From a filamentous cyanobacterium CCT1 (GTDB lineage: Bacteria; Cyanobacteriota; Cyanobacteriia; Phormidesmidales; Phormidesmidaceae): 64,000 nt of DNA. This document shows positions 46,230 to 54,886 of the stretch, one piece after another. Under the pieces are notes generated by a model. That model was not told the DNA's origin. It did no database searches and was given only the letters and a program-made list of their open reading frames with translations. Where the stretch lies: NCBI GenBank assembly GCA_003017855.1, contig PYER01000002.1, positions 1 through 64,000 of the forward strand. The letters run 5' to 3'. The first letter of the stretch is position 1. Every line of letters starts with the position of its first letter. The translations under genes were made by a program, and so were the position numbers.

Positions 46230-46670
46230 ATGTCAATTCGCCTTTATGTTGGCAATCTTTCTAAAGACTTAGAACGGCAGGAGTTTGAAAGCGCTTTTGC
46301 TGACTTCAACGCCGATTTAGTATCCGTAAAGCTCATCGCCGACAAGAAAACCGGGAAATGTCGCGGGTTTGGGTTTGTCACCGTCAAGACCGACGAAAAG
46401 GCCGATGAGATTGTTGAGAAGCTGAATGGTCAGGTGTTAGCCGATATGCCCCTCAAGATTGAGAAGGCCCTGCCCCGCACTAAGCCTGAGGGCGAAGCAG
46501 ACGCGCGTCCCAGTGGCGAAGCTGGCAGCAAGCGCTCCGGTAAGGGTGGCGCTCGTAAAGCTACACCAGCAGCGACTACCAGCAGTGGTGCCGTCCAACC
46601 CGATCCACGCTGGGCGGGTGAGCTGGAGAAGCTCAAGCAGATGCTGGCTGCTCAAACTACCTCGAGCTAG
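46230..46670 (+). CDS. RRM-type RNA-binding protein
   Basis: A 146-residue cyanobacterial Rbp-type protein. One RRM covers residues about 3-82, with RNP2 LYVGNL and RNP1 KCRGFGFV. After it comes a basic Gly/Ser/Ala linker (GSKRSGKGGARKATPA), then a short helical tail. These proteins bind RNA, some respond to cold and some help mRNAs reach thylakoids. The tail differs from the short Gly-rich Rbp forms. Ends at a good terminator. Confidence 0.88.
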   Translation: MSIRLYVGNLSKDLERQEFESAFADFNADLVSVKLIADKKTGKCRGFGFVTVKTDEKADEIVEKLNGQVLADMPLKIEKALPRTKPEGEADARPSGEAGSKRSGKGGARKATPAATTSSGAVQPDPRWAGELEKLKQMLAAQTTSS

Positions 46671-46702
46671 GTAAACAGATTTCAACTTCATAAGCTTAGA
46701 CA

Positions 46703-46739
46703 GGCCGTAGAGATGTATCGCTCTGCGGCCTTTGCTTTG
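46703..46739 (+). terminator. Intrinsic terminator of the RRM gene
   Basis: A 10-bp stem GGCCGTAGAG / CTCTGCGGCC (one G-U pair) with an 8-base loop and a T-rich tail TTTGCTTTGTTT, 33 bases past the stop codon. Confidence 0.75.
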
Positions 46740-46862
46740 TTTGAAGCCCGGTTGCAATGGCTCGACACATCAGCGATGGCTGAGAGACTCAGCAGTAGAG
46801 CGCTACCTGGCATACGGGCGTTTCAACCCAGCCAATGGGTGTTTCACCTTGAAAACCTTAAG

Positions 46863-47318
46863 TCAGCAGCGATTTTTTAGGGTTTCAGCTACTTGCTTAA
46901 GGCGACGTAGCTGAGCGGCCATATCGCGTTTTGTCCAATCGGCGGCAAACCAGTTGAATCCAGCTTGCACCACTGGATTAGAAATTTCAAATTCAAACCG
47001 ATTGAGCAGGCTTGTACCGGCTGCGTCGGGGCTGCATTCCCAGCGATCGCGACCGTTAAAAAATCCCTGAAATGACCACACTATAAGCCCTGGCGCTCGC
47101 TCAACTACCGTACTGATGAGGGTGGGTTGCTTAAAGGGCAGCTGAATCAGAAACCGGCTTTGGGCGCCGACATCGGTACTCCAGTCTCCGATCGGTTCAC
47201 AGCGGAGGGCAGGGTTTAGCCAGCGATGCATCAGCTCTAGCCGAGTCAGGCATTGCTCGACGTCGGTAGCGCTAGCGCGCACCGAAATACTGTGTTCAAA
47301 CACGTGATGGGTAGACAT
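46863..47318 (-). CDS. SRPBCC (START-like) family protein
   Basis: A 151-residue protein with the polyketide-cyclase/START-like pattern: FEHSISVRASATDVEQCLTRLELMHRWLNPALRCEPIG at the N-terminus, a beta-strand core, FQGFFNGRDRWECSPDAAGTSLLNRFEFEI, and the long C-terminal helix. Such folds bind hydrophobic ligands. Cyanobacterial relatives are uncharacterised. Divergent from the mechanosensitive-type gene. Confidence 0.75.
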   Translation of the reverse strand: MSTHHVFEHSISVRASATDVEQCLTRLELMHRWLNPALRCEPIGDWSTDVGAQSRFLIQLPFKQPTLISTVVERAPGLIVWSFQGFFNGRDRWECSPDAAGTSLLNRFEFEISNPVVQAGFNWFAADWTKRDMAAQLRRLKQVAETLKNRC

Positions 47319-47553
47319 CCTGACGGTCTCCTGAGAGAATCAGCCCGGGTGGCGGTATAGGAACATTTCCCTGGCGATAGCTAGCGTACCGAACCTTGAC
47401 GGTTTTATGTCTCTAGGCTGACGCGCTGGCCTGCTTGCTCAACTATGCTTGCGTGGGCGGTTTGTCTCCTGTAGTGAATAGCCACTGTCGCGATCGCGCA
47501 AGCTGCCCCCATGCACGATGCTCTTTAACAGCACGCTCTCATCTACAAGGATC

Positions 47554-49227
47554 ATGATTGATTTTTTCTCATTAACGCTGCTCCAGGTGTCACAGCCTGG
47601 GGCTGAACCGGACTATAGCGAGCCCTTGGCTAATCCGGTAACCTCTCCCAACCGCTTTGTGGAGGAAGCCACTGCAAGGTTGGGACAGTTTTTACCCAGC
47701 CTGCTCGGGGCGATCGCGGTGCTGCTGCTGGGCTGGCTGATCGCGACCCTGGTGGCGCTGGCCGTACGCAAGCTGCTGCGCAGTACAAACCTAGACGATC
47801 GATTGGCCAACTGGGCTATGGGCCGCCCGTCTGATAGCCCGGTACAGGTTGAGAAGTGGGTCTCAACGGTGGTGTACTGGGTTATTTTTCTATTCGCCAT
47901 CATAGCAGCGTTAAACGTTCTCAACCTGGCCGGAGTATCGGCGCCATTAAACAACTTCTTAGACCAGATCTTCCTCTACCTGCCCCGTATTGGTGGAGCG
48001 TTGCTGCTGCTGGGGGTAGCCTGGCTGACCGCAACGCTGGTGCGAACGCTGGTTGTCAACGGCCTGGGGCGGTTTAATCTAGACGATCGCCTGGCGGAGC
48101 AAACCGGCGTAGAGCGGGGCAGCAGCCCAATCGTTCTGAACGAAACCATCGGCAACGTGCTGTACTGGTTTATTCTGCTGCTGTTTATTCCGCTGATCTT
48201 AGGCACCCTGCAGCTGCCGGGCCTGCTCGCTCCGGTAGAAGGCTTGATCAACTCCTTCCTGCAGGCTATTCCTCGGATTGTGACCGCGGCTATTGTGCTC
48301 GCCATTGGCTGGGTGATTGCCCGCATTGTGCGCGGCGTAGTGACCAATTTGCTGCTGGCCGCCGGGGCTGACCAGCTGGGCCGCCGTCTGGGGCTGCAAT
48401 CGACCAGTTCGACTACAACCGGCAGTATGTCTCTGTCGAGCCTGGCGGGTACCGTAGCCTACGTGCTGGTGCTGATACCAGCCGTGGTAGCCGCCCTGAA
48501 CGAACTCGATATCGAAGCCATTTCGGCTCCTGCCGTTTTGATGCTGGAGCAGGTGCTTGCCGCCATTCCCCAGATCATTATGGCTGGCGTGGTGATCGCC
48601 GCTGCCTACTTTGTCGGGCGCTTTGTGGCCGACCTGGTTACCAGCCTGCTGCGCGGGGCAGGGTTTGACAACATTATGGGCGCGCTGGGGCTGCCAGAAC
48701 TCAACCTGGGCACCCGAGCAACAACTGTACAGCCCGGCCTCGATGCCGAGGGTCGCCCGATCGCATCTGTGCAGACCCCTGGTCCAACCCCCTCAGAGCT
48801 AGTCGGCATTCTCGCCCTGGTTGGGGTTGTGCTGTTTGGCGTAGTGACGGCCACGGAGATTCTCAACTTTGCCGGACTCACCGATATGGTGCGCGCCATT
48901 CTGCGGATTGGGGCGCGGGTGCTGAGCGGTGTCGTGGTGTTTGCGATTGGTCTCTACCTGGCTAACCTAGCCTTTCGTCTGGTCAATTCGATGGGGTCTG
49001 GCCAGGCCAGAATATTGGCCCAGGCGGCTCGCATTGCCATTTTGATTTTCGTGGGCGCGATGGCCCTGCAGCAAATGGGAGTGGCCCCCGATATTGTCAA
49101 CCTCGCCTTTGGGCTGCTGCTGGGGGCGATCGCAGTGGCGATTGCGATCGCCTTTGGCCTGGGTGGACGCGATGTCGCGGCCAACGAGCTGCGAGAGTGG
49201 CTGGTCTCCTTTAAGCAGCGCCAGTAG
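47554..49227 (+). CDS. Five-repeat mechanosensitive-channel-like membrane protein
   Basis: About 557 residues from the ATG at 47554 (AAGG just upstream); an ATG at 47518 is the alternative. It holds five related units, each with an amphipathic and a hydrophobic helix, of the conserved-TM-helix type (PF05552): near LPSLLGAIAVLLLGWLIA, LPRIGGALLLLGVAWLTA, IPRIVTAAIVLAIGWVIA, IPQIIMAGVVIAAAYFVG and ILRIGARVLSGVVVFAIG. Two are followed by a (N/F)LDDRL(A) motif. The MscS pore-lining beta domain is not visible. So it belongs with channel-like proteins, but ion conduction is not certain. Confidence 0.75.
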   Translation: MIDFFSLTLLQVSQPGAEPDYSEPLANPVTSPNRFVEEATARLGQFLPSLLGAIAVLLLGWLIATLVALAVRKLLRSTNLDDRLANWAMGRPSDSPVQVEKWVSTVVYWVIFLFAIIAALNVLNLAGVSAPLNNFLDQIFLYLPRIGGALLLLGVAWLTATLVRTLVVNGLGRFNLDDRLAEQTGVERGSSPIVLNETIGNVLYWFILLLFIPLILGTLQLPGLLAPVEGLINSFLQAIPRIVTAAIVLAIGWVIARIVRGVVTNLLLAAGADQLGRRLGLQSTSSTTTGSMSLSSLAGTVAYVLVLIPAVVAALNELDIEAISAPAVLMLEQVLAAIPQIIMAGVVIAAAYFVGRFVADLVTSLLRGAGFDNIMGALGLPELNLGTRATTVQPGLDAEGRPIASVQTPGPTPSELVGILALVGVVLFGVVTATEILNFAGLTDMVRAILRIGARVLSGVVVFAIGLYLANLAFRLVNSMGSGQARILAQAARIAILIFVGAMALQQMGVAPDIVNLAFGLLLGAIAVAIAIAFGLGGRDVAANELREWLVSFKQRQ

Positions 49228-49246
49228 CTGTAGCGGCCAACTCAAC

Positions 49247-49283
49247 CGCATCAGGCCGGGGACTGGGTCTCCGACCTGATGCG
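49247..49283 (+). repeat. Strong hairpin after the channel-like gene
   Basis: Arms CGCATCAGG and CCTGATGCG (9 bp) enclose a second stem CGGGGAC / GTCTCCG with a 3-base loop. There is no T-run, so if it ends transcription it is not a classic terminator. It covers the first possible ATG (49279) of the next frame, supporting the internal start. Confidence 0.55.
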
Positions 49284-49353
49284 CGTTAATATGGTTAACT
49301 CGGGCTTAACAATCGAGTTTTTAGGCCACCACCATGCAGCACAAGAGGCACCT

Positions 49354-49590
49354 ATGGACGGCAAAGACTGGGCGAGCTATATCGAAGCTACCGACGGACT
49401 TTCCAAGCCCTGGCTGCTAATTCAATGGCGGCTTCAGCTCCTGCAGGAGCAGCGCCCACAGCTGGACCCTGAAACCTATGCCGCCGAGCTAGCCACGCTC
49501 CACCAGGCGCTGATGGATCTGGGCGAATGGTGGCAGGGGCAGGAGGAGGCCGTATTTGGAGCCGGGGAGTCGTCTTCAGGGGAGGCCTGA
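49354..49590 (+). CDS. Small cyanobacterial protein of unknown function
   Basis: 78 residues from the ATG at 49354, which has AGAGG upstream; the ATG at 49279 lies inside a hairpin. The sequence is mostly helical: YIEATDGLSKPWLLIQWRLQLLQEQRPQLDPETYAAELATLHQALMDLGEWW, with an acidic Gly/Ser tail. No family recognised. It ends 2 bp before the polyphosphate kinase start, so the two are cotranscribed. Confidence 0.65.
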   Translation: MDGKDWASYIEATDGLSKPWLLIQWRLQLLQEQRPQLDPETYAAELATLHQALMDLGEWWQGQEEAVFGAGESSSGEA

Positions 49591-49592
49591 CA

Positions 49593-51854
49593 ATGGCTAC
49601 CACAGAACGTCACAGCGGCGAACGTCACAGCAATAAAGCTGTCCCTAACCTCAGCGCCCCCCAGTACTACCTCAGCCGCGAGCTGAGCTGGCTTGAGTTC
49701 AATCGTCGCGTGCTCCACGAAGCGCTTGACGATCGCACCCCGCTGCTGGAAGCGCTAAAGTTCTTGGCCATTTTTAGCTCCAACCTGGACGAGTATTTTA
49801 TGGTGCGGGTGGCAGCTCTCAAGCAGCAGATTGAGGCCCAGGTCAGTAAGCGATCGCCCGACGGACTCTCCGCCGAGGAGCACCTCAGCGCCATCAGTGC
49901 CGCCCTGCGCCCCATGGTCGAAAATCAGCACGAGTCGTTTACCCACCGTCTGCGGCAGCAGATGGCCGCTCAGGGGATTTGGCTGCTTGACCACGCCGAT
50001 CTTACCGAGACCCAGCAGATTTACTGCCGCGACTACTTCGACGAGCAAATTTTTCCGGTTCTAACTCCGCTAGCGGTCGATCCGGGTCACCCCTTTCCCT
50101 ATATTTCCAATCTCAGCCTGAACCTGGCGGTGGTGGTAGAAGATCCCCGTACCCAGCAAATGCACTTTGCTCGGGTCAAAGTGCCCCGGGTACTGCCTCG
50201 ATTCATTCGGTTGCCCAATTCTGAGGCCCAGGCCCCCAAAGCTCAAGACCCTGATCCTCAAGACTTAGAGGATCGTCCCTGTCACTGGCTGGGGGTGCCC
50301 CTGGAGCAGGTGATTGCCGCCAACCTGACTACGCTGTTTCCCGGCATGGTGGTGCAGGAACACTACGGCTTTCGCATCACCCGTAACGCCGACCTGGCTG
50401 TTGAAGAGGACGAAGCCGACGATCTCATGCTGGCGATCGAGCAAGAGCTGCGCAAGCGCCGCCGCGGCGGGTCAGCGGTGCGGATGGAAATTCAGCGGGA
50501 CACCCCCGGGCCGGTTCGGGCCATGCTGATGGAAGAGCTGGCTCTGGCTGAAACCGACGTCTACGACATTGACGGGCTGATTAGTTTAGGCGATCTAATG
50601 ACCTTTATGGCCCTGCCTCTGCCCGACCTCAAAGCCCCTGTCTGGACAGCCACGGTTCCCCCAGCCATCGAAAGCCTGAGCCCCCCCCGAGTAGACGCTG
50701 ACGATACAACCCTGGAGACCGCCGAAGACCTGTTCTCGCTGCTGCGGCGGCAGGATCAGCTGATGCACCACCCCTACCATTCTTTTTCAGCCACCGTACA
50801 GCGGTTTATTACCCAGGCGGCCCACGACCCGCAGGTACTGGCGATTAAAATGACGCTGTACCGTACCTCGGGCGATTCTCCCATTGTCAACTCCCTGATT
50901 TCTGCGGCCGAAAACGGCAAGCAGGTCACGGTTCTGGTTGAAATCAAAGCTCGCTTCGATGAAGAAAACAACATCAACTGGGCCCGCAAGCTGGAGCAGT
51001 CGGGCGTACACGTGGTCTACGGGCTGGTGGGGCTTAAAACCCACTGCAAAGTGACCCTCGTCGTGCGGCGCGAGGGACAGCAGATTCGGCGTTATTATCA
51101 CGTGGGCACCGGCAACTACAATCCCAAAACCGCCCGCCTCTACACCGATCTGGGCCTGCTCAGCGCCCGAGATGACGTCGGAGCCGATATTTCTGACCTG
51201 TTTAACTACTTGACAGGCTACTCGCGCCAGCAGGTCTATCGCCAGCTGCTGGTGGCCCCCCTCACCCTGCGCCAGCGGCTAGTGGAACTCATCGAGCAGG
51301 AAATTTCCCTACAGGCCAAAGGGAAAGGCGGACGCATTATCGCCAAAATGAACTCGCTGGTCGATCCCGACCTGATTGCTCTGCTCTACCGGGCATCCCA
51401 GGCCGGCGTAGTCATCGATCTCATCATCCGAGGCATCTGCTGCCTGCGGCCTGGGGTGCCAGGGATCAGCGACAATATCCGAGTCATCAGTATCGTCGGG
51501 CAGTTTTTAGAACATTCCCGCATTATTTACTTTCAAAATGGCGGCAAGGAAATTTTCCTGCTGGGCAGCGCCGACTTGATGCCGCGCAACCTCGATCGCC
51601 GGGTCGAGGTCATGGTGCCCATTGCTGAGCCTGTCCTCCGTAAAGAACTCAAGGCCATTTTGACCCTCTGCCTGGAAGACAACCGCCAGGCCTGGGACAT
51701 GGCCGCTGACGGCAGCTACCACCAGCGCCGTCCCCAGGAAGGAGAGGCAACACGCAGCGCCCAAAACCAGCTGATGGAGATGGCCAGCGGTTCCTCAGCG
51801 GGGCGAGCGACTCCAGCGAAACACCAGCGCGCCAAGTCCCGCAAGCAGCGTTAG
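49593..51854 (+). CDS. ppk1: Polyphosphate kinase 1
   Basis: 753 residues from the ATG at 49593 (GGAGG site upstream). It makes polyphosphate from ATP reversibly. N-terminal domain: YLSRELSWLEFNRRVLHEA. The catalytic domains include the phosphorylated His in YYHVGTGNYNPKTARLYTDLGLLSA (near residue 510), KTHCKVTLVVRR with the second His, and ADLMPRNLDRRVEVMVP. The C-terminal roughly 50 residues are basic, and the last 60 bp overlap the convergent CPBP gene. Confidence 0.95.
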   Translation: MATTERHSGERHSNKAVPNLSAPQYYLSRELSWLEFNRRVLHEALDDRTPLLEALKFLAIFSSNLDEYFMVRVAALKQQIEAQVSKRSPDGLSAEEHLSAISAALRPMVENQHESFTHRLRQQMAAQGIWLLDHADLTETQQIYCRDYFDEQIFPVLTPLAVDPGHPFPYISNLSLNLAVVVEDPRTQQMHFARVKVPRVLPRFIRLPNSEAQAPKAQDPDPQDLEDRPCHWLGVPLEQVIAANLTTLFPGMVVQEHYGFRITRNADLAVEEDEADDLMLAIEQELRKRRRGGSAVRMEIQRDTPGPVRAMLMEELALAETDVYDIDGLISLGDLMTFMALPLPDLKAPVWTATVPPAIESLSPPRVDADDTTLETAEDLFSLLRRQDQLMHHPYHSFSATVQRFITQAAHDPQVLAIKMTLYRTSGDSPIVNSLISAAENGKQVTVLVEIKARFDEENNINWARKLEQSGVHVVYGLVGLKTHCKVTLVVRREGQQIRRYYHVGTGNYNPKTARLYTDLGLLSARDDVGADISDLFNYLTGYSRQQVYRQLLVAPLTLRQRLVELIEQEISLQAKGKGGRIIAKMNSLVDPDLIALLYRASQAGVVIDLIIRGICCLRPGVPGISDNIRVISIVGQFLEHSRIIYFQNGGKEIFLLGSADLMPRNLDRRVEVMVPIAEPVLRKELKAILTLCLEDNRQAWDMAADGSYHQRRPQEGEATRSAQNQLMEMASGSSAGRATPAKHQRAKSRKQR

Positions 51855-52652
51855 CCCCAGCAATCCGGCCAGGGGGTTGCCATCGAGGCCGGTCACCCAG
51901 GCGGGCACTGTGCCTGTGGGCTGCAGCAGGTTGCCCACTTCCAGCAGGTAATAGCCCCACACCAGTCCGGCGTGCAGGCCGACCGGGTGCCCCAAACCCG
52001 TTTTACCAGGGCCAACCGGAATTCGTCTGGCCCACCCCAGCACCAGGCCCAGCAGCAGCAGCCCCACAAACTGGGGCAGCAGCGCCAGGATGGCGTCAAG
52101 GGGTTTAATAAAGTGGGCGATCGCAAAAATCAAGCTGGTTGCACCCAGGGCGACCGCAGGCACCCAGCCCTGCTCTAGCTCCCGCAGCAGCCAGCCGCGA
52201 AACAGCACTTCCTCTGACCAGCCCACGGCGGTAGCAGCTAAAGCCCCCACCAGGCCAATCTGAAGCAGATTTAGCCCCTGCGCCCTGGCGGGATCAAGGG
52301 CGGCCCACCCTAAGAGCAGCTGCGCGATCGCCAGCACCGCAATACTCAACGCCCCAATCGTGGCTCCGATCGCCATCCCCTGAGCGAGTTCTCGACGTCC
52401 CGCAAACCCTATCTTGATCCAGGGATAGGGCTCGCCGCGCACCTGTCGCTCCCAGCGGGGCAGCACCACCAAAAAAATAAGGTAGAGCAGGGCCGTCGGG
52501 AATAGGTCACCGCCGGGCAGGGCTTCTCGACCGGCCAGCCAGTAGAGCGGTAGCGCCAGGGGCAGCCAGATCACCACCACAATCAGCAAAAAGATCAGCA
52601 CCCGTCCCAGGGGCGGAAAGCCAGCTAGCTTAGGCCAGGGCCACTTATTCAT
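51795..52652 (-). CDS. CPBP-family intramembrane metalloprotease
   Basis: A 285-residue membrane protein with about eight helices. The CPBP (Rce1-like/Abi) motifs are visible: SEEVLFRGWLLREL (EExxxR, near residue 146), LIFAIAHF (FxxxH, near 173) and GLHAGLVWG (near 231). Substrates are unknown; plant and cyanobacterial relatives are linked to membrane-protein processing. Its last 60 bp lie antisense to the 3' end of ppk1. Its start overlaps the clpS stop by 8 bp. Confidence 0.85.
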   Translation of the reverse strand: MNKWPWPKLAGFPPLGRVLIFLLIVVVIWLPLALPLYWLAGREALPGGDLFPTALLYLIFLVVLPRWERQVRGEPYPWIKIGFAGRRELAQGMAIGATIGALSIAVLAIAQLLLGWAALDPARAQGLNLLQIGLVGALAATAVGWSEEVLFRGWLLRELEQGWVPAVALGATSLIFAIAHFIKPLDAILALLPQFVGLLLLGLVLGWARRIPVGPGKTGLGHPVGLHAGLVWGYYLLEVGNLLQPTGTVPAWVTGLDGNPLAGLLGLTLLAGLGALVFRWSRSPR

Positions 52653-52932
52653 CCGGTTCGATCGTGCTGCTCAGACCCAGGTTGCACAGCCCTTCGCTAT
52701 AAAACTCGGCGTGCTCCATAGCGCAGGTGATGACTAGAGCGACCCCAGCGGTGTGAGCCTGCATCATAATATCGACCGCCTGGGGCATGGTCAGGCTGGG
52801 CACTACCTTGATCAGCGATTCAACCACGTATTCCATTGAGTTGAAGTCGTCATTGTGAAGCAACACCCGGTAGCGGGGAGCAGGTTTTTTAATCGTGGAC
52901 GTGGTTGTCCGCTCGATGGTCTCAACTGACAC
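52645..52932 (-). CDS. clpS: ATP-dependent Clp protease adaptor ClpS
   Basis: A 95-residue adaptor that delivers N-degron substrates to ClpCP in cyanobacteria. Motifs: PRYRVLLHNDDFNSMEYVVESLIKVVPSLT and MMQAHTAGVALVITCAMEHAEFYSEGL. The start is GTG with an AGAGG site. It overlaps the CPBP gene by 8 bp. Cyanobacteria commonly carry two clpS genes; which one this is cannot be told. Confidence 0.93.
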   Translation of the reverse strand: MSVETIERTTTSTIKKPAPRYRVLLHNDDFNSMEYVVESLIKVVPSLTMPQAVDIMMQAHTAGVALVITCAMEHAEFYSEGLCNLGLSSTIEPDE

Positions 52933-53363
52933 AGCAACACCTCTTTGCCTACTTCAAAGGGCCTATTCAAAGCGCCTGATGGCAGGAGCTTGATATAAGG
53001 GCAAGTGGAGAAGACCCGTTAACAGCATCTCGTCTCTGGCTAATCCCACCCTCATCATAAAACTTCACGATGGCTTTGGCATGGTACTGGGGATGAACCA
53101 GACCAAATCTATAGCCATCACCAGAATGGTTAAGCCCATCTTCATACTGTATTAAATACTGTACTGAGGTTGCCTACCGCTGCCGGTTGGTCGTCCATGT
53201 ATCGGTTGTCCGGTCCGCGACCAGGGGTTAGCTCAGGTAATCTCGCCAATGCTGTCGGGGTAGCGCAGTGGCTACCATAGAGCAGCAGACAGCCGCCGCG
53301 ATCGCTCTGACCTCCCGCGACGGCTCTCACGTAAACCCACGCACGAGCGACCCCTGTTGAGCT
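52933..53363. other. 431-bp region, nothing convincing
   Basis: Upstream of clpS (minus) and of the next plus-strand gene. The only long frame (53142-53387, minus) has no family features. I see no strong hairpin or tandem repeat; a HIP1-type CGCGATCGC lies at 53297. Confidence 0.4.
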
Positions 53364-53753
53364 ATGACATCCCTGGTTGCAGGCCAAATCGTATTTTTAG
53401 AGTGCCGCCAGACTCGCCTCTACGCCGAGGTGATTCAGGTGTTGGAATCTCGGCTCACGGGCTGGATACGGCCGCTAGCCCTGGTCAACGAGACCGAGAT
53501 CATCCCCCTGGGCACAGCCCTCGGCACCACGGCCCCCGACCTCAATCAGGCCGCTGTACCAGATATGCTCTGGCCCCTGGAGCAGCTGCAGCCCGCCCTG
53601 GATACTGAGGTTATTCCTCTGCTGGCGACGCTGTCTGCGAAGGACTCAGCTCCAGGTTACGTGTCCAATCCTGACGGCGAAGCAATGAGCATCGGTGAAT
53701 TTGTGCGATCGCTGTGGGCCGACCGTCAAGCGACGGCGAACTCGTCGGACTAG
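53364..53753 (+). CDS. Conserved cyanobacterial protein of unknown function
   Basis: A 129-residue protein. The first 50 residues (MTSLVAGQIVFLECRQTRLYAEVIQVLESRLTGWIRPLALV) look like a small beta-barrel, resembling proteins found throughout cyanobacteria. The C-terminal half is Pro/Ala-rich with DMLWPLEQLQPALDTEVIPLL and ends in a helix (FVRSLWADRQ). No enzymatic motif. Confidence is for being a real gene. Confidence 0.65.
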   Translation: MTSLVAGQIVFLECRQTRLYAEVIQVLESRLTGWIRPLALVNETEIIPLGTALGTTAPDLNQAAVPDMLWPLEQLQPALDTEVIPLLATLSAKDSAPGYVSNPDGEAMSIGEFVRSLWADRQATANSSD

Positions 53754-53930
53754 GGGTTGCTCAAAATCGTTCCAAAGCCGCCCGCCTCAAAGATCCGTAA
53801 AAATCCGGATAGATCTTGTGAAGCTTTTACAAAGATGAATGAACCGCCGACAGGAAACCGGAAAAGTGCCCTGACAATGCTAACAGTCGGGTCAGGCTCG
53901 GCATCCCTAGCGCTTCAGTCTTTGTTTGAT

Positions 53931-54164
53931 CTAGCCAGATACTGGCTGCTGCACAGGTTCGCCATAGACGCTCAGCCCTGGAACCAGGCGAATGCGGCCT
54001 TCGTCCATTTCGTACATAAGGAGTTCTAACGCTTCGGAGTCACCAATCGGCAAGTATCCAAGCCGAGTCAGTTCTGAGTTGATGCCCTGCTCAATCTCAG
54101 GGGTCAGTAGCCCGCTGTGGAGGGCTTGCTCTACCAGTCGACGAATGGAAAACGTGGGGGTCAT
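53931..54164 (-). CDS. Small conserved cyanobacterial protein
   Basis: A 77-residue protein: FSIRRLVEQALHSGLLTPEIEQGINSELTRLGYLP, then EALELLMYEMDEGRIRLVPG. The helical start and the EMDEGRI segment are shared by many short cyanobacterial proteins of unknown role. It is divergent from the STAS gene, and two CRP-like sites lie 84-121 bp upstream of its start. Confidence 0.65.
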   Translation of the reverse strand: MTPTFSIRRLVEQALHSGLLTPEIEQGINSELTRLGYLPIGDSEALELLMYEMDEGRIRLVPGLSVYGEPVQQPVSG

Positions 54165-54247
54165 GAACCATCACCTGAGCGTGACTTGATTACTGACTAT
54201 TGTCGGCCTTTGGCCTCAGCTAGCCAGTGACCAGGTCCTCCAAAACT

Positions 54248-54263
54248 TGTGAAATCTACCACA
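54248..54263. promoter_or_regulatory. CRP-like site 1
   Basis: TGTGA, six bases, CCACA: one mismatch to the TGTGA-N6-TCACA consensus bound by CRP and by cyanobacterial SyCRP1. Confidence 0.4.
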
Positions 54264-54269
54264 AGGAAT

Positions 54270-54285
54270 CGTGATCCAAATCACA
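54270..54285. promoter_or_regulatory. CRP-like site 2
   Basis: CGTGA, six bases, TCACA: one mismatch to the same consensus. Centre-to-centre distance from site 1 is 22 bp, two helical turns, so two dimers could bind the same face. Confidence 0.45.
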
Positions 54286-54428
54286 AAAGAATTCATCCCT
54301 TGGAGATATGTTCAGTAGATTCACGTAGGTATTTACTTAACAAGGTCTGAATCTATATCAAGTTACGGCCAACAAGGCAATGGAAAATGACCAGGTTCAA
54401 GTAATTCCGATTACCTTCTTAAAGTAGC

Positions 54429-54457
54429 TTGACGGCTTTAATAGTTTTTAACATTAT
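54429..54457 (+). promoter_or_regulatory. Candidate promoter of the STAS gene
   Basis: TTGACG (54429-54434), 17-base spacer, CATTAT (54452-54457). The predicted start of transcription is close to the GGAG ribosome site of the ATG at 54480. Confidence 0.4.
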
Positions 54458-54479
54458 CCAAATCTGGAGTGTACCCAGT

Positions 54480-54809
54480 ATGCAGACGATGACTAAAGAA
54501 ATGGCTATTTTTCAAGCTCAGGGCTCCCTGAATGCCTCTAACGCCCACGAATTCCACACGTCTCTCATGCAGAACATTCAGTCTGACCTGGCGAGCGGAC
54601 TATTTGTGGACATGAGCCAGGTCGAGTCTCTCGACAGCGCCGGGTTGATCTCCCTGGTATCGGCGCTCAAGCATGCCCGGCAGCTGCAAAAGCGCCTGTG
54701 CCTGTGCTCGGTGCCGCCCACTATCCGCATCGTGTTTGAGCTGACCCAGCTCGACCGCGCCTTTGAAATGGTGGATGAACTACCTCAGTTTGTGCCTGCG
54801 GCAGCCTAA
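54480..54809 (+). CDS. STAS-domain anti-sigma-factor antagonist-like protein
   Basis: 109 residues from the ATG at 54480 (GGAG upstream); the longer frame reads through the promoter. It is a single STAS domain: QAQGSLNASNAHEFHTSLMQNI, then FVDMSQVESLDSAGLISLVSALKHA with the phosphorylatable Ser in DSAG (near residue 54), and the LTQLDRAFEMVDE end. Such proteins act in partner-switching with serine kinases and phosphatases. None is adjacent, so its partner is unknown. Confidence 0.85.
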   Translation: MQTMTKEMAIFQAQGSLNASNAHEFHTSLMQNIQSDLASGLFVDMSQVESLDSAGLISLVSALKHARQLQKRLCLCSVPPTIRIVFELTQLDRAFEMVDELPQFVPAAA

Positions 54810-54886
54810 AACCCGATTCTGACAGAGCCTACCCTTCGCCCGCTATAGTATGGAGGTCATACTGTGAGCGTTGGGGCAGCTAGGTT

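Larger units (their letters stand above)
54165..54479. other. 315-bp divergent regulatory region
   Basis: No gene. It holds the two CRP-like palindromes (54248-54263 and 54270-54285) and the candidate STAS promoter (54429-54457). Confidence 0.5.
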
